A stretch of 49,869 nucleotides of DNA from NCBI GenBank assembly GCA_013815685.1, contig JACDFR010000027.1, forward strand, positions 1-49,869, given 5' to 3'. Positions 24,589 through 33,484 of this stretch are shown piece by piece. Numbering within the stretch: the first letter of the stretch is position 1; the number at the start of each line of letters is the position of its first letter. This DNA is from Ramlibacter sp. Lineage in GTDB: Bacteria > Pseudomonadota > Gammaproteobacteria > Burkholderiales > Burkholderiaceae_C. A model generated the notes under the pieces. It saw only the letters and a list, made by a program, of their open reading frames with translations, did not search any database and was not told the DNA's origin. The position numbers and the translations under genes are program-made.

Positions 24589-25812
24589 TCATGCTTTGCC
24601 GGCGCCGGCGCCGGACAGGGCCAGGGCGCACGCCTGGGCGCTGGCCCAGGCCCACTGGAAGTTGTAGCCGCCCAGCCAACCCGTCACATCCACCACCTCG
24701 CCGATGAAGTACAGGCCGGATTGCCTTGATTCCAGCGTCTGCGAGGACAGCTCGCGCGTGTCCACCCCGCCCGCCGTCACCTCCGCCTTCCTGTAGCCTT
24801 CGCTGCCGCTGGGCAGCAATGTCCAGTGCGCCAGCCGCTGCGCCAGCGCCGCCAGGGCCTTGTCGCTGCTTTCGTTGATCGGGCGCTGCCAGGCCGCATC
24901 CTGCTGGACCCAGGCATCCGCCAGCCGCGACGGCACGAAGGCGGCCAGCTCGTTGCCAATGAGCTTGCGTGAAGTGGCCTTGGCGCGCGTCAGCTCCCCC
25001 AACAGGTCGACGCCGGGCGCCAGGTCGATGCGAATCGCCTGCCCCGGGCGCCAATAACTGGAGATCTGCAAGACCGCAGGCCCGCTCAGCCCCCGGTGCG
25101 TGAACAGCAGGTCTTCATGGAACACGATCCGGTCCTTCTTCTGCCCGGTCTCGATGGCCACCGGCAGCGACAGGCCCGCCAGTTGGGCATAGGGCGCCCA
25201 GCTTTCGCCGTCGAAGGTCAGCGGTACCAGGGCGGGCCGGGGCTCGACGATACGCAGGCCGAACTGGCGCGCGATGCGATAGCCGAAGTCGGTGGCGCCC
25301 GCCTTGGGGATCGACAGGCCGCCCGTGGCAATGACCACCTGCCGTGCGTGGACCAGGCCGTGGCTGGTTTCCAGGTGGTAACCAGGCGCCATGGCGACAA
25401 GGCCGGCGACCGTGCAGGGCTGCCAGCGCGTCACGCCGCCGGCGTCGCATTCGCGCAGCAGCATCTGGATGAAATCCTCGGAGGACCGGTCGCCGAACAG
25501 CTGGCCCTCGTGCTTCTCGTGGAACGCGATCCCGTGCTGCCGGACCAGCGCGATGAAGTCCTGTGGCGTATAGCGCGAGAGCGCCGAACGGCAGAAGTTG
25601 GGGTTGTCGCCCAGGAAGTGCTTGTGCGGCGCGCGCGGATCGAGATCGCGATTGGTGAAGTTGCAGCGCCCGCCGCCCGAGATGCGGATTTTCTCCGCCA
25701 CTTTCTCGCTGTGGTCGACCAGCAGTACCGTGAGGCCCCGCTGGCCGGCCGCCCCCGCGCAAAAGAGGCCCGCGGCGCCCGCGCCGATGACGGCAACATC
25801 GAAAGTTTGCAT
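24589..25812 (-). CDS. NAD(P)/FAD-dependent oxidoreductase, HI0933/YhiN (BaiN) family
   Basis: A 407-residue flavoprotein. The dinucleotide-binding motif is MQTFDVAVIGAGAAGLFCAG, followed by the family signature EKIRISGGGRCNFTN, VVIATGGLSIPKAGATDFGY, HRGLSGPAVLQISSYW, and the C-terminal GEVVDVTGWLGGYNFQWAWA. The physiological substrate is unknown for most members. The open frame runs on to 26826 across cobA, but the ATG at 25812 is where the family begins. Confidence 0.92.
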   Translation of the reverse strand: MQTFDVAVIGAGAAGLFCAGAAGQRGLTVLLVDHSEKVAEKIRISGGGRCNFTNRDLDPRAPHKHFLGDNPNFCRSALSRYTPQDFIALVRQHGIAFHEKHEGQLFGDRSSEDFIQMLLRECDAGGVTRWQPCTVAGLVAMAPGYHLETSHGLVHARQVVIATGGLSIPKAGATDFGYRIARQFGLRIVEPRPALVPLTFDGESWAPYAQLAGLSLPVAIETGQKKDRIVFHEDLLFTHRGLSGPAVLQISSYWRPGQAIRIDLAPGVDLLGELTRAKATSRKLIGNELAAFVPSRLADAWVQQDAAWQRPINESSDKALAALAQRLAHWTLLPSGSEGYRKAEVTAGGVDTRELSSQTLESRQSGLYFIGEVVDVTGWLGGYNFQWAWASAQACALALSGAGAGKA

Positions 25813-25838
25813 GGGCGCCGAGTGTAGGCGCCCCCGGG

Positions 25839-26606
25839 TCAGGCTGCTCGAAAACGCGCGGCGGCGCCGCTGGCCGCGGCGATTCCCGAGAGCACGTCGC
25901 CCACCACGATGACCGAGGGGCTCTCGAGCTGTTCGCGGGCGATGGTCGCCTCCAGCTGGCCAAGGGTCGTCACCGCATGGCGCTGGTCGGGGAGGGTGGC
26001 GCGCTGGACGATGGCCGCCGGTGTGGAAGCCGGCAGCGCCGCAAGAAGCTCTTTCTGGATGCGCGCCGCACCGCTGACGCCCATGTAGATCACCAGGGTG
26101 AGCTTCGCATCGCGCACGGCCACGGCCAGGGCCCGCCAATCGGCGCCGTGCGAACCGGGCCGCGCGTGACCGGTGACGAACACCACCCCATGGGCATGTT
26201 CGCGGTGGGTAAGCGGCACGCCCAGCGAGGTCGCGGCGGCCAGGCCCGAAGTGATGCCGTTGACCACCCGAACCTGGATGCCTGCTTCGCGCAGGTGCTC
26301 GACCTCTTCGCCGCCGCGGCCGAAGATGAAGGGGTCGCCGCCCTTGAGCCGGACCACGTCTTCGCCCTCGCGAGCGGCCATGACCATCAGCTTTTCGATG
26401 AAGGCCTGGGGCGTGCTCTTGCAGCCGCCTCGCTTGCCCACATGGACGACACGTGCGGTGGGCACGGCCAGCGCCACGATCTCGGGGCTCACCAGGTCGT
26501 CGACCAGGAGCACGGTGGCCGCCTGGATGGCCTTGACGGCTTTGACCGTCAGCAGTTCGGGATCGCCTGGTCCCGCGCCCACGAGGGTGACTTTTCCGGT
26601 ATTCAT
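25839..26606 (-). CDS. cobA: Uroporphyrinogen-III C-methyltransferase
   Basis: A 255-residue SUMT that methylates uroporphyrinogen III twice with S-adenosylmethionine to give precorrin-2, the precursor of sirohaem. Motifs are VTLVGAGPGDPELLTVKAVK, VHVGKRGGCKSTPQ and VVRLKGGDPFIFGRGGEEVE. It lacks the CysG oxidase/chelatase half. Placement at the end of the nirB-nirD-nasA-ybiB run fits supply of sirohaem to NirB. It overlaps ybiB by four bases (ATGA). Confidence 0.95.
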   Translation of the reverse strand: MNTGKVTLVGAGPGDPELLTVKAVKAIQAATVLLVDDLVSPEIVALAVPTARVVHVGKRGGCKSTPQAFIEKLMVMAAREGEDVVRLKGGDPFIFGRGGEEVEHLREAGIQVRVVNGITSGLAAATSLGVPLTHREHAHGVVFVTGHARPGSHGADWRALAVAVRDAKLTLVIYMGVSGAARIQKELLAALPASTPAAIVQRATLPDQRHAVTTLGQLEATIAREQLESPSVIVVGDVLSGIAAASGAAARFRAA

Positions 26607-27508
26607 ATCGATTCAGCCAGATGCAAGATATGTTCCACCTGCAAGGCCATGGAGGAGGGGACAGGCTTGTCGCCGCGCAGCACGTCCTGAATGTAAGCGG
26701 CAGTGGTTTCGGCGCCGATCTCGCGCGGCAGATCGGGCAGGTCGGTGAGGGTGCCTTTCTGCCCTTGCTGCAGGGTGATGCGCCGCCCGGCGATGAAACC
26801 GTCCATCCGTGGCAGGCGCCGCGCATCCGCCACCACTTCGCCCTCCGTGCCGCGCAGCAGCAAGGCGGTTGTGCCCATGAGCTCGAAGACGGCCGCCATG
26901 GAGACGGCGTATTCGGGGTGGGTGTAACTGCTGACCACGACCGCGGGCCCAGTGCACGGATTCATCAGCTTGACCAGGCTGTGGCTCGAGTTGCGCAAGC
27001 CCACCACGCGCCGCACGTCGAGCAGGCGCTTCAAACCCGGGCACAGCAGTTCGGTGGGAACGAAGGCGGCCTCGCCCGGCGCGATGGCCCGAACGGAGGG
27101 CAGCGCGTGAATGTCCAGGGCTTGCAGCACAAGCGGCACGATCACACGGCCGGATTCCGTCGGGGTGCCGTGCATCAGCACCGGCAGTCCGCGCCGCGCG
27201 ACCAGCAGCGCGAGAAGCGGCGTGAGTGCCGGGAGCTTACGCGCGCCGTTGTAGCTGGGCAGCACCACGACCGGTTTGGCGCCCGCAGGGATGCGGTGGA
27301 TGCGCGCCAGGGCGGCGTCGAGGAAGCCGGCCATCTCCTCGGGTGTTTCGCCCTTGATGCGCATGGCCAGGCAAAAGGCACCGATCTCCAGGTCGGTCAC
27401 GGCCCCATCCAGGATCTGCCCGAACAGGTCCTGCGCCTGTTCGCGCCCGAGCGGGCGCGCACCCTGTTTGCCGCGGCCGATTTCCTTCAGGTACTGGCTG
27501 ATCCCCAT
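26603..27508 (-). CDS. ybiB: DNA-binding protein YbiB (TrpD2 family)
   Basis: A 301-residue protein with the fold of nucleoside phosphorylase/anthranilate phosphoribosyltransferase: GISQYLKEIGRGKQGARPLG, ILDGAVTDLEIGAFCLAMRI KGETPEE region, LPVLMHGTP and VGLRNSSHSLVKLMNP. E. coli YbiB binds nucleic acids without sequence preference and lacks the enzyme activity. The ATG at 27508 was chosen because the frame upstream overlaps nasA. It lies between nasA and cobA in the nitrate operon, a recurrent Burkholderiales arrangement whose reason is unclear. Confidence 0.88.
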   Translation of the reverse strand: MGISQYLKEIGRGKQGARPLGREQAQDLFGQILDGAVTDLEIGAFCLAMRIKGETPEEMAGFLDAALARIHRIPAGAKPVVVLPSYNGARKLPALTPLLALLVARRGLPVLMHGTPTESGRVIVPLVLQALDIHALPSVRAIAPGEAAFVPTELLCPGLKRLLDVRRVVGLRNSSHSLVKLMNPCTGPAVVVSSYTHPEYAVSMAAVFELMGTTALLLRGTEGEVVADARRLPRMDGFIAGRRITLQQGQKGTLTDLPDLPREIGAETTAAYIQDVLRGDKPVPSSMALQVEHILHLAESI

Positions 27509-27530
27509 GCCACGGATTGTGCGGGAAGCC

Positions 27531-30350
27531 TCATGACTTTCCGCTATTTGGCGAATCACGCCAGCCAGCTTGCCGCGGCGGTATGACGGCACGGGCCCGG
27601 CGCTTGAGTTCCGGCACGCAGGAGCCGCAGTTGGTGCCGCATTTCAGTTCGGTTCGCAGCGCCTCCAGCCGTTGCGCCTCGCTGCCCCCACGGGCGGCGA
27701 GGAATTCGTCGATGGCGGTGCCGGTGACGTTGAAGCAGGTGCAAACCTGTGTGCCGCGCGACTGAACGGCCAGGGGCGCCTTGGCGCCGGGCACCAGCAA
27801 CATCCGGCCATAGGCCTGCGCGGGCAACTCATCCTGCAACAGGGTCTTGATCCAGCCCTGCGCGCGCGTGTCGCCGGCAAGCACAAAGCCTTCCAGGCGC
27901 GCTTCGGGCCCGCGCCGCACCAGGCGCATCGCCCGCCGCTGGCCTTTCCGGGCGTCCGCGTAGCGCAGCACGTCCGGGCCGGACAGGCCCAGCAAGGCTT
28001 CGACGCGCGACACCAGGTCGTCCGCCGGTGCTTCATGCGCAGCGGCGCGCAGCAGCACGCCGCTGCGCTCGCGCCCGAAGGGCACGCAGGAGGCAAAGGG
28101 GAACAGCGGCATGAGCCGGCGCAATTGCGCGCGAGCCTGCAAGGCGGCGTCATCGTCCAGCCACGCGACAGCCAGGAGCGACCAGGGCAACTCGGCCTTG
28201 AGGATCTTCACGGCCGCGTGCTTGAGTTCGGGTTGCCTGGACGTGGGGCAATAGGCCGAGGTGGTGATCGCATTGACACCCGCCAGCCGCTCGCCCGTGC
28301 TCGAGCAGCCACTGAGAAACTCCGATCCCCAGTGCATGGCCATGAAGGACTGGCTCAGCGCCACCTCGTGGCTGGCTTGCACGGGCACCACGATCGATCC
28401 GCGCTTGCTGGTGACGTGCACCAGGTCGCCTTCGGACAGCAGGTGCCGCGCCATGTCCTGGGGATTCAGCTGGACCGACGGTTCCGCCACATGGCCGAAC
28501 AGCCGCCCCAGCGTTCCGGTTCGGCTCATGCCATGCCACTGGTCGCGCAGCCGGCCCGTGATCAGGGAAAAGGGATAACGGGATTCGCGCGGCTCCGCCA
28601 GCGGCCGGTACGCCACGTTGGCAAAGTGCGCGCGGCCGTCGGCGGTGGGAAAGACGCCGTCCTCGTAGAGCCGCGTCTTTCCCTGCGACTGGCCGGCCGG
28701 CATGGGCCATTGCAGCGGCGTGCGTTCGAGCAAGGCGTAGCTCATGCCCGTGATGTCGAGGTCGCGCCCGCGGGTCGATTCCCGGTGCTCGTTCCAGATC
28801 GCTTCGGCCGCCGCCGTTTCGTCGGCCGGGTCATAGGGGAACAGCGTCGCAAACCCCGGCCGCAGCCTGCTTTCCAGGGCGCGGCCGAACTCCGCGGCGA
28901 TCGCCCAGTCGTGGCGCGTCTCGGCGGGCTTCGGCACGGCGGGCCGCACCCGGCTGATGCTGCGCTCGCTGTTGGTCACGGTGCCCGTCTTTTCGCCCCA
29001 GGTGGTCGCGGGCAGCAGCAGGTCGGCGTAGTCGCAGGTGGCGGTCGTCGAAAAAGCTTCCTGCACCACCACGAATTCCGCCCGTTGCAGCGCCCGGCGC
29101 ACCGTGGCCTGGTCGGGCATGGACTGCGCGGGGTTGGTGCAGGCGATCCAGAGGGCCTTGATCTCGCCGTCGGCCGCGGCCTCGAACATCTCCACCGCCG
29201 TCTTGCCGGGCTTGGCCGGCACGGATCGCAGGCCCCAGAGCGCCGCCACTTCCGCGCGGTGCTGCGGGTTCTCCATGTCGCGATGGCCGGACAACAGGTT
29301 GGCCAGCCCGCCGACTTCGCGCCCACCCATGGCGTTGGGCTGGCCGGTCAGCGAGAAAGGCCCGGCCCCGGGTTTGCCGATCTGCGCCGTGGCCAGGTGC
29401 AGGTTGATCAGCGCCGCGTTCTTGGCGGTGCCGCTGGACGACTGGTTCAGGCCCTGGCAGTACAGGCTGAGGGTGGCGGGCGAGGTCGCGAACAGTCTGG
29501 CCGCCAGGAACAGGTCCTCTTTCCTGATGCCGCACACTTGCGACACCAGGTCGGGCGTGCACTCGCGCACCGTGGCTTTCAGTTCCTCGAAACCGGTGGT
29601 GTGGGCCGCGATGTAGCCGGGCTGCACCCAGCCTTCCCACAGCATGATGTGCAGCAGCCCGTTGAAGAGCATGACGTCGGTGCCCGGCTGGATGGGCAGG
29701 TACAGGTCGGCGATCTCGGTGGTGTCGGTGCGGCGCGGGTCGCAAAAAACGATCTTCATCTGCGGATTGGCCGCCTTGGCCTCCTCGATGCGCCGGAACA
29801 GGACGGGATGCGCCCAGGCGGTGTTGCTTCCGACAACGAAGATGCAGCCTGCGTGGTTCACGTCGTCGTAGCAGCTGGGCGGCGCATCGGCACCCAGCGT
29901 CATCTTGTAGCCCGCCACGGCGCTGCTCATGCAAAGCCGCGAGTTGGTGTCGATGTTGTTGGTGCCGATCAGTCCCTTGGCGAGCTTGTTGAAGACGTAG
30001 TAGTCCTCGGTCAGCAGCTGGCCCGAGACGTAGAAGCCCACCGCATCGGGCCCGTGCTCGCCGATGATCCGGGCAAAGGTGTCGGTGGCCAGGCACAGCG
30101 CCTCGTCCCACGACACGCGGCCGGGCTTGCTGTCGCGGTGGGCGCGCCGCATCGGCTGCAATAGCCGCGTCTGCCGGGTGATCGCCGCCGAGGCCGTCAG
30201 GTGCAGCGCCGCGCCCTTGGTGCACAGGCGCCCGAAATTGGCGGGGTGGTCCGGGTCGCCCCGAACGCCTGTGATCTGATCGCCCTCGCTCTGGATGACC
30301 ACGCCGCAGCCGACGCCGCAGTAAGGGCAGGTAGATCGGGTTTCTTTCAT
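27531..30350 (-). CDS. nasA: Assimilatory nitrate reductase catalytic subunit
   Basis: A 939-residue cytoplasmic molybdopterin enzyme that reduces nitrate to nitrite. The N-terminal [4Fe-4S] motif is CPYCGVGCG with the fourth Cys in GRLCTKG. The bis-MGD-binding body has LCMSSAVAGYKMTLGADAPP (with the Cys typical of this class) and SLTGQPNAMGGREVGG. A C-terminal BFD-like [2Fe-2S] domain carries CTCFNV and CGTNCGSC (about 880-920), as in Klebsiella NasA. The ATG at 30350 overlaps the stop of a 38-codon leader ORF that duplicates this N-terminal motif. ybiB follows after 22 bases. Confidence 0.95.
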   Translation of the reverse strand: MKETRSTCPYCGVGCGVVIQSEGDQITGVRGDPDHPANFGRLCTKGAALHLTASAAITRQTRLLQPMRRAHRDSKPGRVSWDEALCLATDTFARIIGEHGPDAVGFYVSGQLLTEDYYVFNKLAKGLIGTNNIDTNSRLCMSSAVAGYKMTLGADAPPSCYDDVNHAGCIFVVGSNTAWAHPVLFRRIEEAKAANPQMKIVFCDPRRTDTTEIADLYLPIQPGTDVMLFNGLLHIMLWEGWVQPGYIAAHTTGFEELKATVRECTPDLVSQVCGIRKEDLFLAARLFATSPATLSLYCQGLNQSSSGTAKNAALINLHLATAQIGKPGAGPFSLTGQPNAMGGREVGGLANLLSGHRDMENPQHRAEVAALWGLRSVPAKPGKTAVEMFEAAADGEIKALWIACTNPAQSMPDQATVRRALQRAEFVVVQEAFSTTATCDYADLLLPATTWGEKTGTVTNSERSISRVRPAVPKPAETRHDWAIAAEFGRALESRLRPGFATLFPYDPADETAAAEAIWNEHRESTRGRDLDITGMSYALLERTPLQWPMPAGQSQGKTRLYEDGVFPTADGRAHFANVAYRPLAEPRESRYPFSLITGRLRDQWHGMSRTGTLGRLFGHVAEPSVQLNPQDMARHLLSEGDLVHVTSKRGSIVVPVQASHEVALSQSFMAMHWGSEFLSGCSSTGERLAGVNAITTSAYCPTSRQPELKHAAVKILKAELPWSLLAVAWLDDDAALQARAQLRRLMPLFPFASCVPFGRERSGVLLRAAAHEAPADDLVSRVEALLGLSGPDVLRYADARKGQRRAMRLVRRGPEARLEGFVLAGDTRAQGWIKTLLQDELPAQAYGRMLLVPGAKAPLAVQSRGTQVCTCFNVTGTAIDEFLAARGGSEAQRLEALRTELKCGTNCGSCVPELKRRARAVIPPRQAGWRDSPNSGKS
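30304..30343. repeat. 40-bp repeat, copy in nasA
   Basis: It matches 30414-30453 at 38 of 40 positions. It encodes ETRSTCPYCGVGCG on the minus strand. The offset of 110 bases is not a multiple of three, so the two copies are read in different frames. Confidence 0.85.
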
Positions 30351-30463
30351 CGGAAAGCCATGCCGGGCTGCGGCGTTTTACATGCTCCGCTATGCGGACC
30401 GCCGCAGGCGTGTCCGCAGCCGACGCCGCAGTAAGGGCAGGTGGAGCGGGTTTCATCGGCCAT
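30347..30463 (-). CDS. 38-codon leader ORF repeating the NasA Cys motif
   Basis: It reads MADETRSTCPYCGVGCGHAC and then GGPHSGACKTPQPGMAFR before TGA. Residues 4-17 copy the NasA N terminus, and Cys 9, 12, 16, 20 and 28 are present. It starts inside the nirD stop (TGATG) and stops inside the nasA start (ATGA), so it forms a translational chain nirD-leader-nasA. The most likely origin is a partial tandem duplication plus a short hairpin-bearing insert, with the old nasA start now driving this ORF. Whether the peptide itself does anything is unknown; the ORF may only carry ribosomes to nasA. Confidence 0.55.
   Translation of the reverse strand: MADETRSTCPYCGVGCGHACGGPHSGACKTPQPGMAFR
30368..30407. 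repeat. Nested hairpin between the two repeat copies
   Basis: CTGCGGCG pairs with CGCCGCAG (outer) and TCCGC with GCGGA around TAT (inner). It fills the 70 bases that separate the two 40-bp repeats and is not part of the nasA family sequence. Confidence 0.55.
30414..30453. repeat. 40-bp repeat, copy in the leader ORF
   Basis: Matches 30304-30343 at 38 of 40 positions. Encodes the duplicated CPYCGVGCG motif of the leader ORF on the minus strand. Confidence 0.85.
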
Positions 30464-30891
30464 CAGGCTGTGTGCGGCGCCTGAACGTCGAAAGTCGCGT
30501 CGCCCACGCTGCCGGTCGATGCGCCCGGGCCGGCTTTTGGCGGCGCAAGGTCAATCGCCAGGGTGGCGATTTCCACGGGATCGAGCAGCACCTGGCCCGC
30601 ATCCACCTTGCACGCGAACCGGACGGCGCAGCCCTCGTCGGGCGCCTTGGCGCAGCCGTCGGCCAGCTCGATCGTCCAGTTGTGCAGCGGGCAGGCAACG
30701 CTGGTGCCGAAGACGATGCCCTGCGACAGGGGCCCGCCCTTGTGCGGGCAGCGGTCGAGGAGCGCGAACACCTGGTCCTGGCCGTTGCGAAAGACGGCCA
30801 CGTCCATGCCCTGGGGGCGCGCCACGCGGCGCGAGCCAAGCACCGGGATGTCTTCGACCCGGCAAATCACTGTCCAATCGTTCATCTTCAT
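30463..30891 (-). CDS. nirD: Nitrite reductase small subunit
   Basis: A 142-residue Rieske-type small subunit of the cytoplasmic NADH-nitrite reductase. The cluster ligands are visible in DRCPHKGGPLSQG and CPLHNWTIEL (C-x-H ... C-x2-H). The domain ends near residue 112; about 30 further residues (PPKAGPGASTGSVGDATFDV) form an extra tail relative to the usual length of about 108. The start overlaps the nirB stop (ATGA), so the subunits are translated together. Confidence 0.95.
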   Translation of the reverse strand: MKMNDWTVICRVEDIPVLGSRRVARPQGMDVAVFRNGQDQVFALLDRCPHKGGPLSQGIVFGTSVACPLHNWTIELADGCAKAPDEGCAVRFACKVDAGQVLLDPVEIATLAIDLAPPKAGPGASTGSVGDATFDVQAPHTA

Positions 30892-33380
30892 GCTTCCTGC
30901 CCTGCCGGCGCGAGTTTGCCGAACTGCCGTGTGTCCACCGCCGCCTTGTCGAACTCGAACCAGGGATCGGGCTCGTCCTGGAGGCTGAACTGCAGCCGCT
31001 CCCACAGCGCCTTGCGGCCCTCGTGGTCCTCCAGGATCTTCTTCTTGACGTAGTCCAGGCCGGCGCGTTTGACGTAGTGCACCGTGCGCTCGAGGTACCA
31101 GCCTTCCTCGCGGTACAGCTGCAGGAAGGCCCCGCTGTATTCCAGCACCTCGGCCGAGGTTTTGAGCTTGCAGAAGAAATGCGCGACTTCGGTCTTGATG
31201 CCGCCGTTGCCGGCGATGTAGATCTCCCAGCCCGAATCCACGCCGATCACGCCGACGTCCTTGATGCCGGACTCGGCGCAGTTGCGCGGGCAGCCCGACA
31301 CGGCCAGCTTGACCTTGTGCGGCGCATACATGCGCCACAGGGCGCGTTCCAGGTCCTTGCCCATCTGCGTCGAGTCCTGCGTGCCGAAGCGGCACCATTC
31401 GCTGCCCACGCAGGTCTTCACCGTGCGCAGCGCCTTGGCATAGGCGTGGCCCGAGGGCATGCCGATATCTTTCCAGACGTCCTTCAGGTCTTCCTTCCTG
31501 ACGCCGAGCAGGTCAATGCGCTGGCCGCCGGTCACCTTGACGGTAGGAATCCTGTATTTGTCTACCGCGTCGGCGATGCGTCGCAATTCGGCCGCGGTGG
31601 TCTCGCCGCCCCACATGCGGGGAATGACCGAGTACGTCCCGTCCTTCTGGATGTTGGCGTGGCTGCGCTCGTTGATGTAGCGGCTTTGCGGGTCGTCCCT
31701 GGCGTCTTTGGGCCAGGTGGAGATGAGGTAGTAGTTGACCGCGGGCCGGCAGGACGCGCAGCCGTTGGGGCTGCGCCATTCCATGAAGCGGAAGGTGCCG
31801 GCGATGGTCAGCAGTCTGTTCGCCTTGATCGCGTCGCGCACTTCCTGGTGGCTGTGGTCGGTGCAGCCGCACAGGGCCTTCTTCGCGGGCGTGGCGGAAT
31901 AGTCGCCACCGGCGGTGAACATCAGGATCTGCTCGACCAGCCCGGTGCAGGAGCCGCAGCTGGCGCTCGCCTTGGTGTGCTTTTTCACCTCGTCGATGGT
32001 GAACAGGCCCTTCTCCTTGATGGCCTTGCAGATCGCGCCTTTACTCACGCCATTGCAGCCGCAGACCTCGGCGTCATCGGGCATGGAGGCCGCTTTGGTA
32101 TGGCCCTCATGGCCGGTGTCGCCGATGCTGGACTCGCCGAACATCAGCTTGTCGCGGATGTCCCCGACGCTGCGGCCGTCGCGCAACAGCTTGAAATACC
32201 AGCTGCCGTCCACCGTGTCGCCGTACAGGCACGCACCCACCAGCTTGTCGCTCTTGATGACCAGTTTCTTGTAGACGCCTGCGAACGGGTCGGACATGAC
32301 GATCTCTTCGCATCCTTCACCGCCCATGAACTCGCCGGCGGAGAACAAGTCGATGCCGGTGACTTTCAGCTTGGTCGACGTGAGCGAACCCGTGTAGCGG
32401 CCGATGCCGAACTGCGCCAGGTGATTGGCGGCGACCTTCGCCTGCTCGAACAGCGGGGCGACCAAACCGTAGGCGATGCCGCGGTGTGCCGCGCACTCGC
32501 CCACGGAATAGATGCGCGCATCCGTCACGGTTTGCATGGTGTCGTTGACGACGATGCCGCGATTGCAATGCAGGCGCATCTTCTCGGCCAGTTCGGTATT
32601 GGGGCGAATGCCCACGGCCATCACCACCAGGTCCGTGGGGACCTCGCTGCCGTCCTTGAACCTGATGGCCATGACACGTCCGTCTTTGTCGGGGACCAGT
32701 TCCTGGGTTTGCGCACCGATCAGGAACTTCAGGCCGCGGTCTTCCAGGGATTTTTGCAGCAGCTTGCCCGCCACGTCGTCCAGCTGGCGCTCCATCAGCC
32801 AAGGCATGACGTGCACCACGGTGACGTCCATTCCGCGCAGCATCAGGCCATTGGCGGCCTCCAGACCGAGCAGGCCGCCGCCGATGACCACGGCCTTCTT
32901 GTACTTCTTCGACGCCTCGATCATCGCGTTGGTGTCGGCGATGTCCCGGTAGGCGATCACGCCTTGCAGGTCTTTGCCCGGCACCGGCAGGATGAAGGGG
33001 TTGGAGCCGGTGCACATCAGAAGGCGGTCGTATTCTTCTTCTGTGCCGTCTTCGGCCCTCACGATTCGCTTGACACGATCGACTTCGACGACCTTCTTGC
33101 CCGCGAGCAGGCGGATGTTGTTCTCCTGGTACCAATCCCAGGAATTAAGGACGATTTCGTCCAAGGTCTGCTCGCCGGCCAGCACCGGCGACAAGAGGAT
33201 GCGGTTGTAGTTGGGATGCGGCTCGGCGCCGAAGACGCTGATGTCATAGAGCTCGGGCGCCACTTTCAAAAGCTCTTCGATGGTGCGCACGCCCGCCATT
33301 CCGTTGCCCACCATCACCAACCTTGATCTTTGCAATTCGCTCTCCAATGGATACTGCTGCTTTTGGTCTGCAAGCCTCAT
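30888..33380 (-). CDS. nirB: Nitrite reductase (NADH) large subunit
   Basis: An 830-residue cytoplasmic enzyme that reduces nitrite to ammonium. In order: an FAD/NADH domain (LVMVGNGMAGVRTIEELLKV, AVVIGGGLLGLEAANGLMLR), a BFD-like [2Fe-2S] domain (VCGCNGVSKGAIC and ASCGSCTGLVE, about 425-480), and a sirohaem/[4Fe-4S] domain with CVGSEWCRFG and GCPRNCAESG (about 640-690). It is the first gene of nirB-nirD-leader-nasA-ybiB-cobA. The only upstream sigma-54-like site points the other way, so its own promoter is not clear. Confidence 0.96.
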   Translation of the reverse strand: MRLADQKQQYPLESELQRSRLVMVGNGMAGVRTIEELLKVAPELYDISVFGAEPHPNYNRILLSPVLAGEQTLDEIVLNSWDWYQENNIRLLAGKKVVEVDRVKRIVRAEDGTEEEYDRLLMCTGSNPFILPVPGKDLQGVIAYRDIADTNAMIEASKKYKKAVVIGGGLLGLEAANGLMLRGMDVTVVHVMPWLMERQLDDVAGKLLQKSLEDRGLKFLIGAQTQELVPDKDGRVMAIRFKDGSEVPTDLVVMAVGIRPNTELAEKMRLHCNRGIVVNDTMQTVTDARIYSVGECAAHRGIAYGLVAPLFEQAKVAANHLAQFGIGRYTGSLTSTKLKVTGIDLFSAGEFMGGEGCEEIVMSDPFAGVYKKLVIKSDKLVGACLYGDTVDGSWYFKLLRDGRSVGDIRDKLMFGESSIGDTGHEGHTKAASMPDDAEVCGCNGVSKGAICKAIKEKGLFTIDEVKKHTKASASCGSCTGLVEQILMFTAGGDYSATPAKKALCGCTDHSHQEVRDAIKANRLLTIAGTFRFMEWRSPNGCASCRPAVNYYLISTWPKDARDDPQSRYINERSHANIQKDGTYSVIPRMWGGETTAAELRRIADAVDKYRIPTVKVTGGQRIDLLGVRKEDLKDVWKDIGMPSGHAYAKALRTVKTCVGSEWCRFGTQDSTQMGKDLERALWRMYAPHKVKLAVSGCPRNCAESGIKDVGVIGVDSGWEIYIAGNGGIKTEVAHFFCKLKTSAEVLEYSGAFLQLYREEGWYLERTVHYVKRAGLDYVKKKILEDHEGRKALWERLQFSLQDEPDPWFEFDKAAVDTRQFGKLAPAGQEA

Positions 33381-33407
33381 GCCAGTTATTGGGGCTTGGG
33401 CTTCGGC

Positions 33408-33419
33408 TGGTGCGCACCA
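33408..33419. promoter_or_regulatory. TGGTGC-GCACCA palindrome between nirB and the kinase/phosphatase gene
   Basis: A perfect 12-base palindrome 28 bases upstream of nirB. A version with three extra central bases (TGGTGC-GCC-GCACCA) lies upstream of narK at 36684-36698. A shared regulator is possible. The half-site order is opposite to the usual NtrC box. Confidence 0.4.
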
Positions 33420-33456
33420 AATCGTGGCGCAGCGGCCCTGCGGCGCCGCACCAAGT

Positions 33457-33473
33457 TGGGCACTGATCTTGCT
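33457..33473 (+). promoter_or_regulatory. Sigma-54-like promoter of the kinase/phosphatase gene
   Basis: GGGCAC-TGATC-TTGCT fits the -24/-12 pattern TGGCAC-N5-TTGC with one change in the -24 part. The predicted start at about 33484 falls on the base before the ATG at 33485, so the message would be leaderless or the start codon lies elsewhere. Confidence 0.45.
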
Positions 33474-33484
33474 TGCGGTGGTGC

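Noticed and set aside
24589..26826. 745-residue ORF spanning the flavoprotein and cobA
   Set aside because: Only the part from 25812 is family sequence. Upstream it is the wrong frame of cobA and ybiB.
27570..30164. 864-residue plus-strand ORF opposite nasA
   Set aside because: Antisense shadow of a high-GC gene. No family features, and nasA is unambiguous.
30441..33326. 961-residue plus-strand ORF opposite nirB
   Set aside because: Antisense shadow rich in His, Ala and Arg. nirB and nirD on the other strand are clear.
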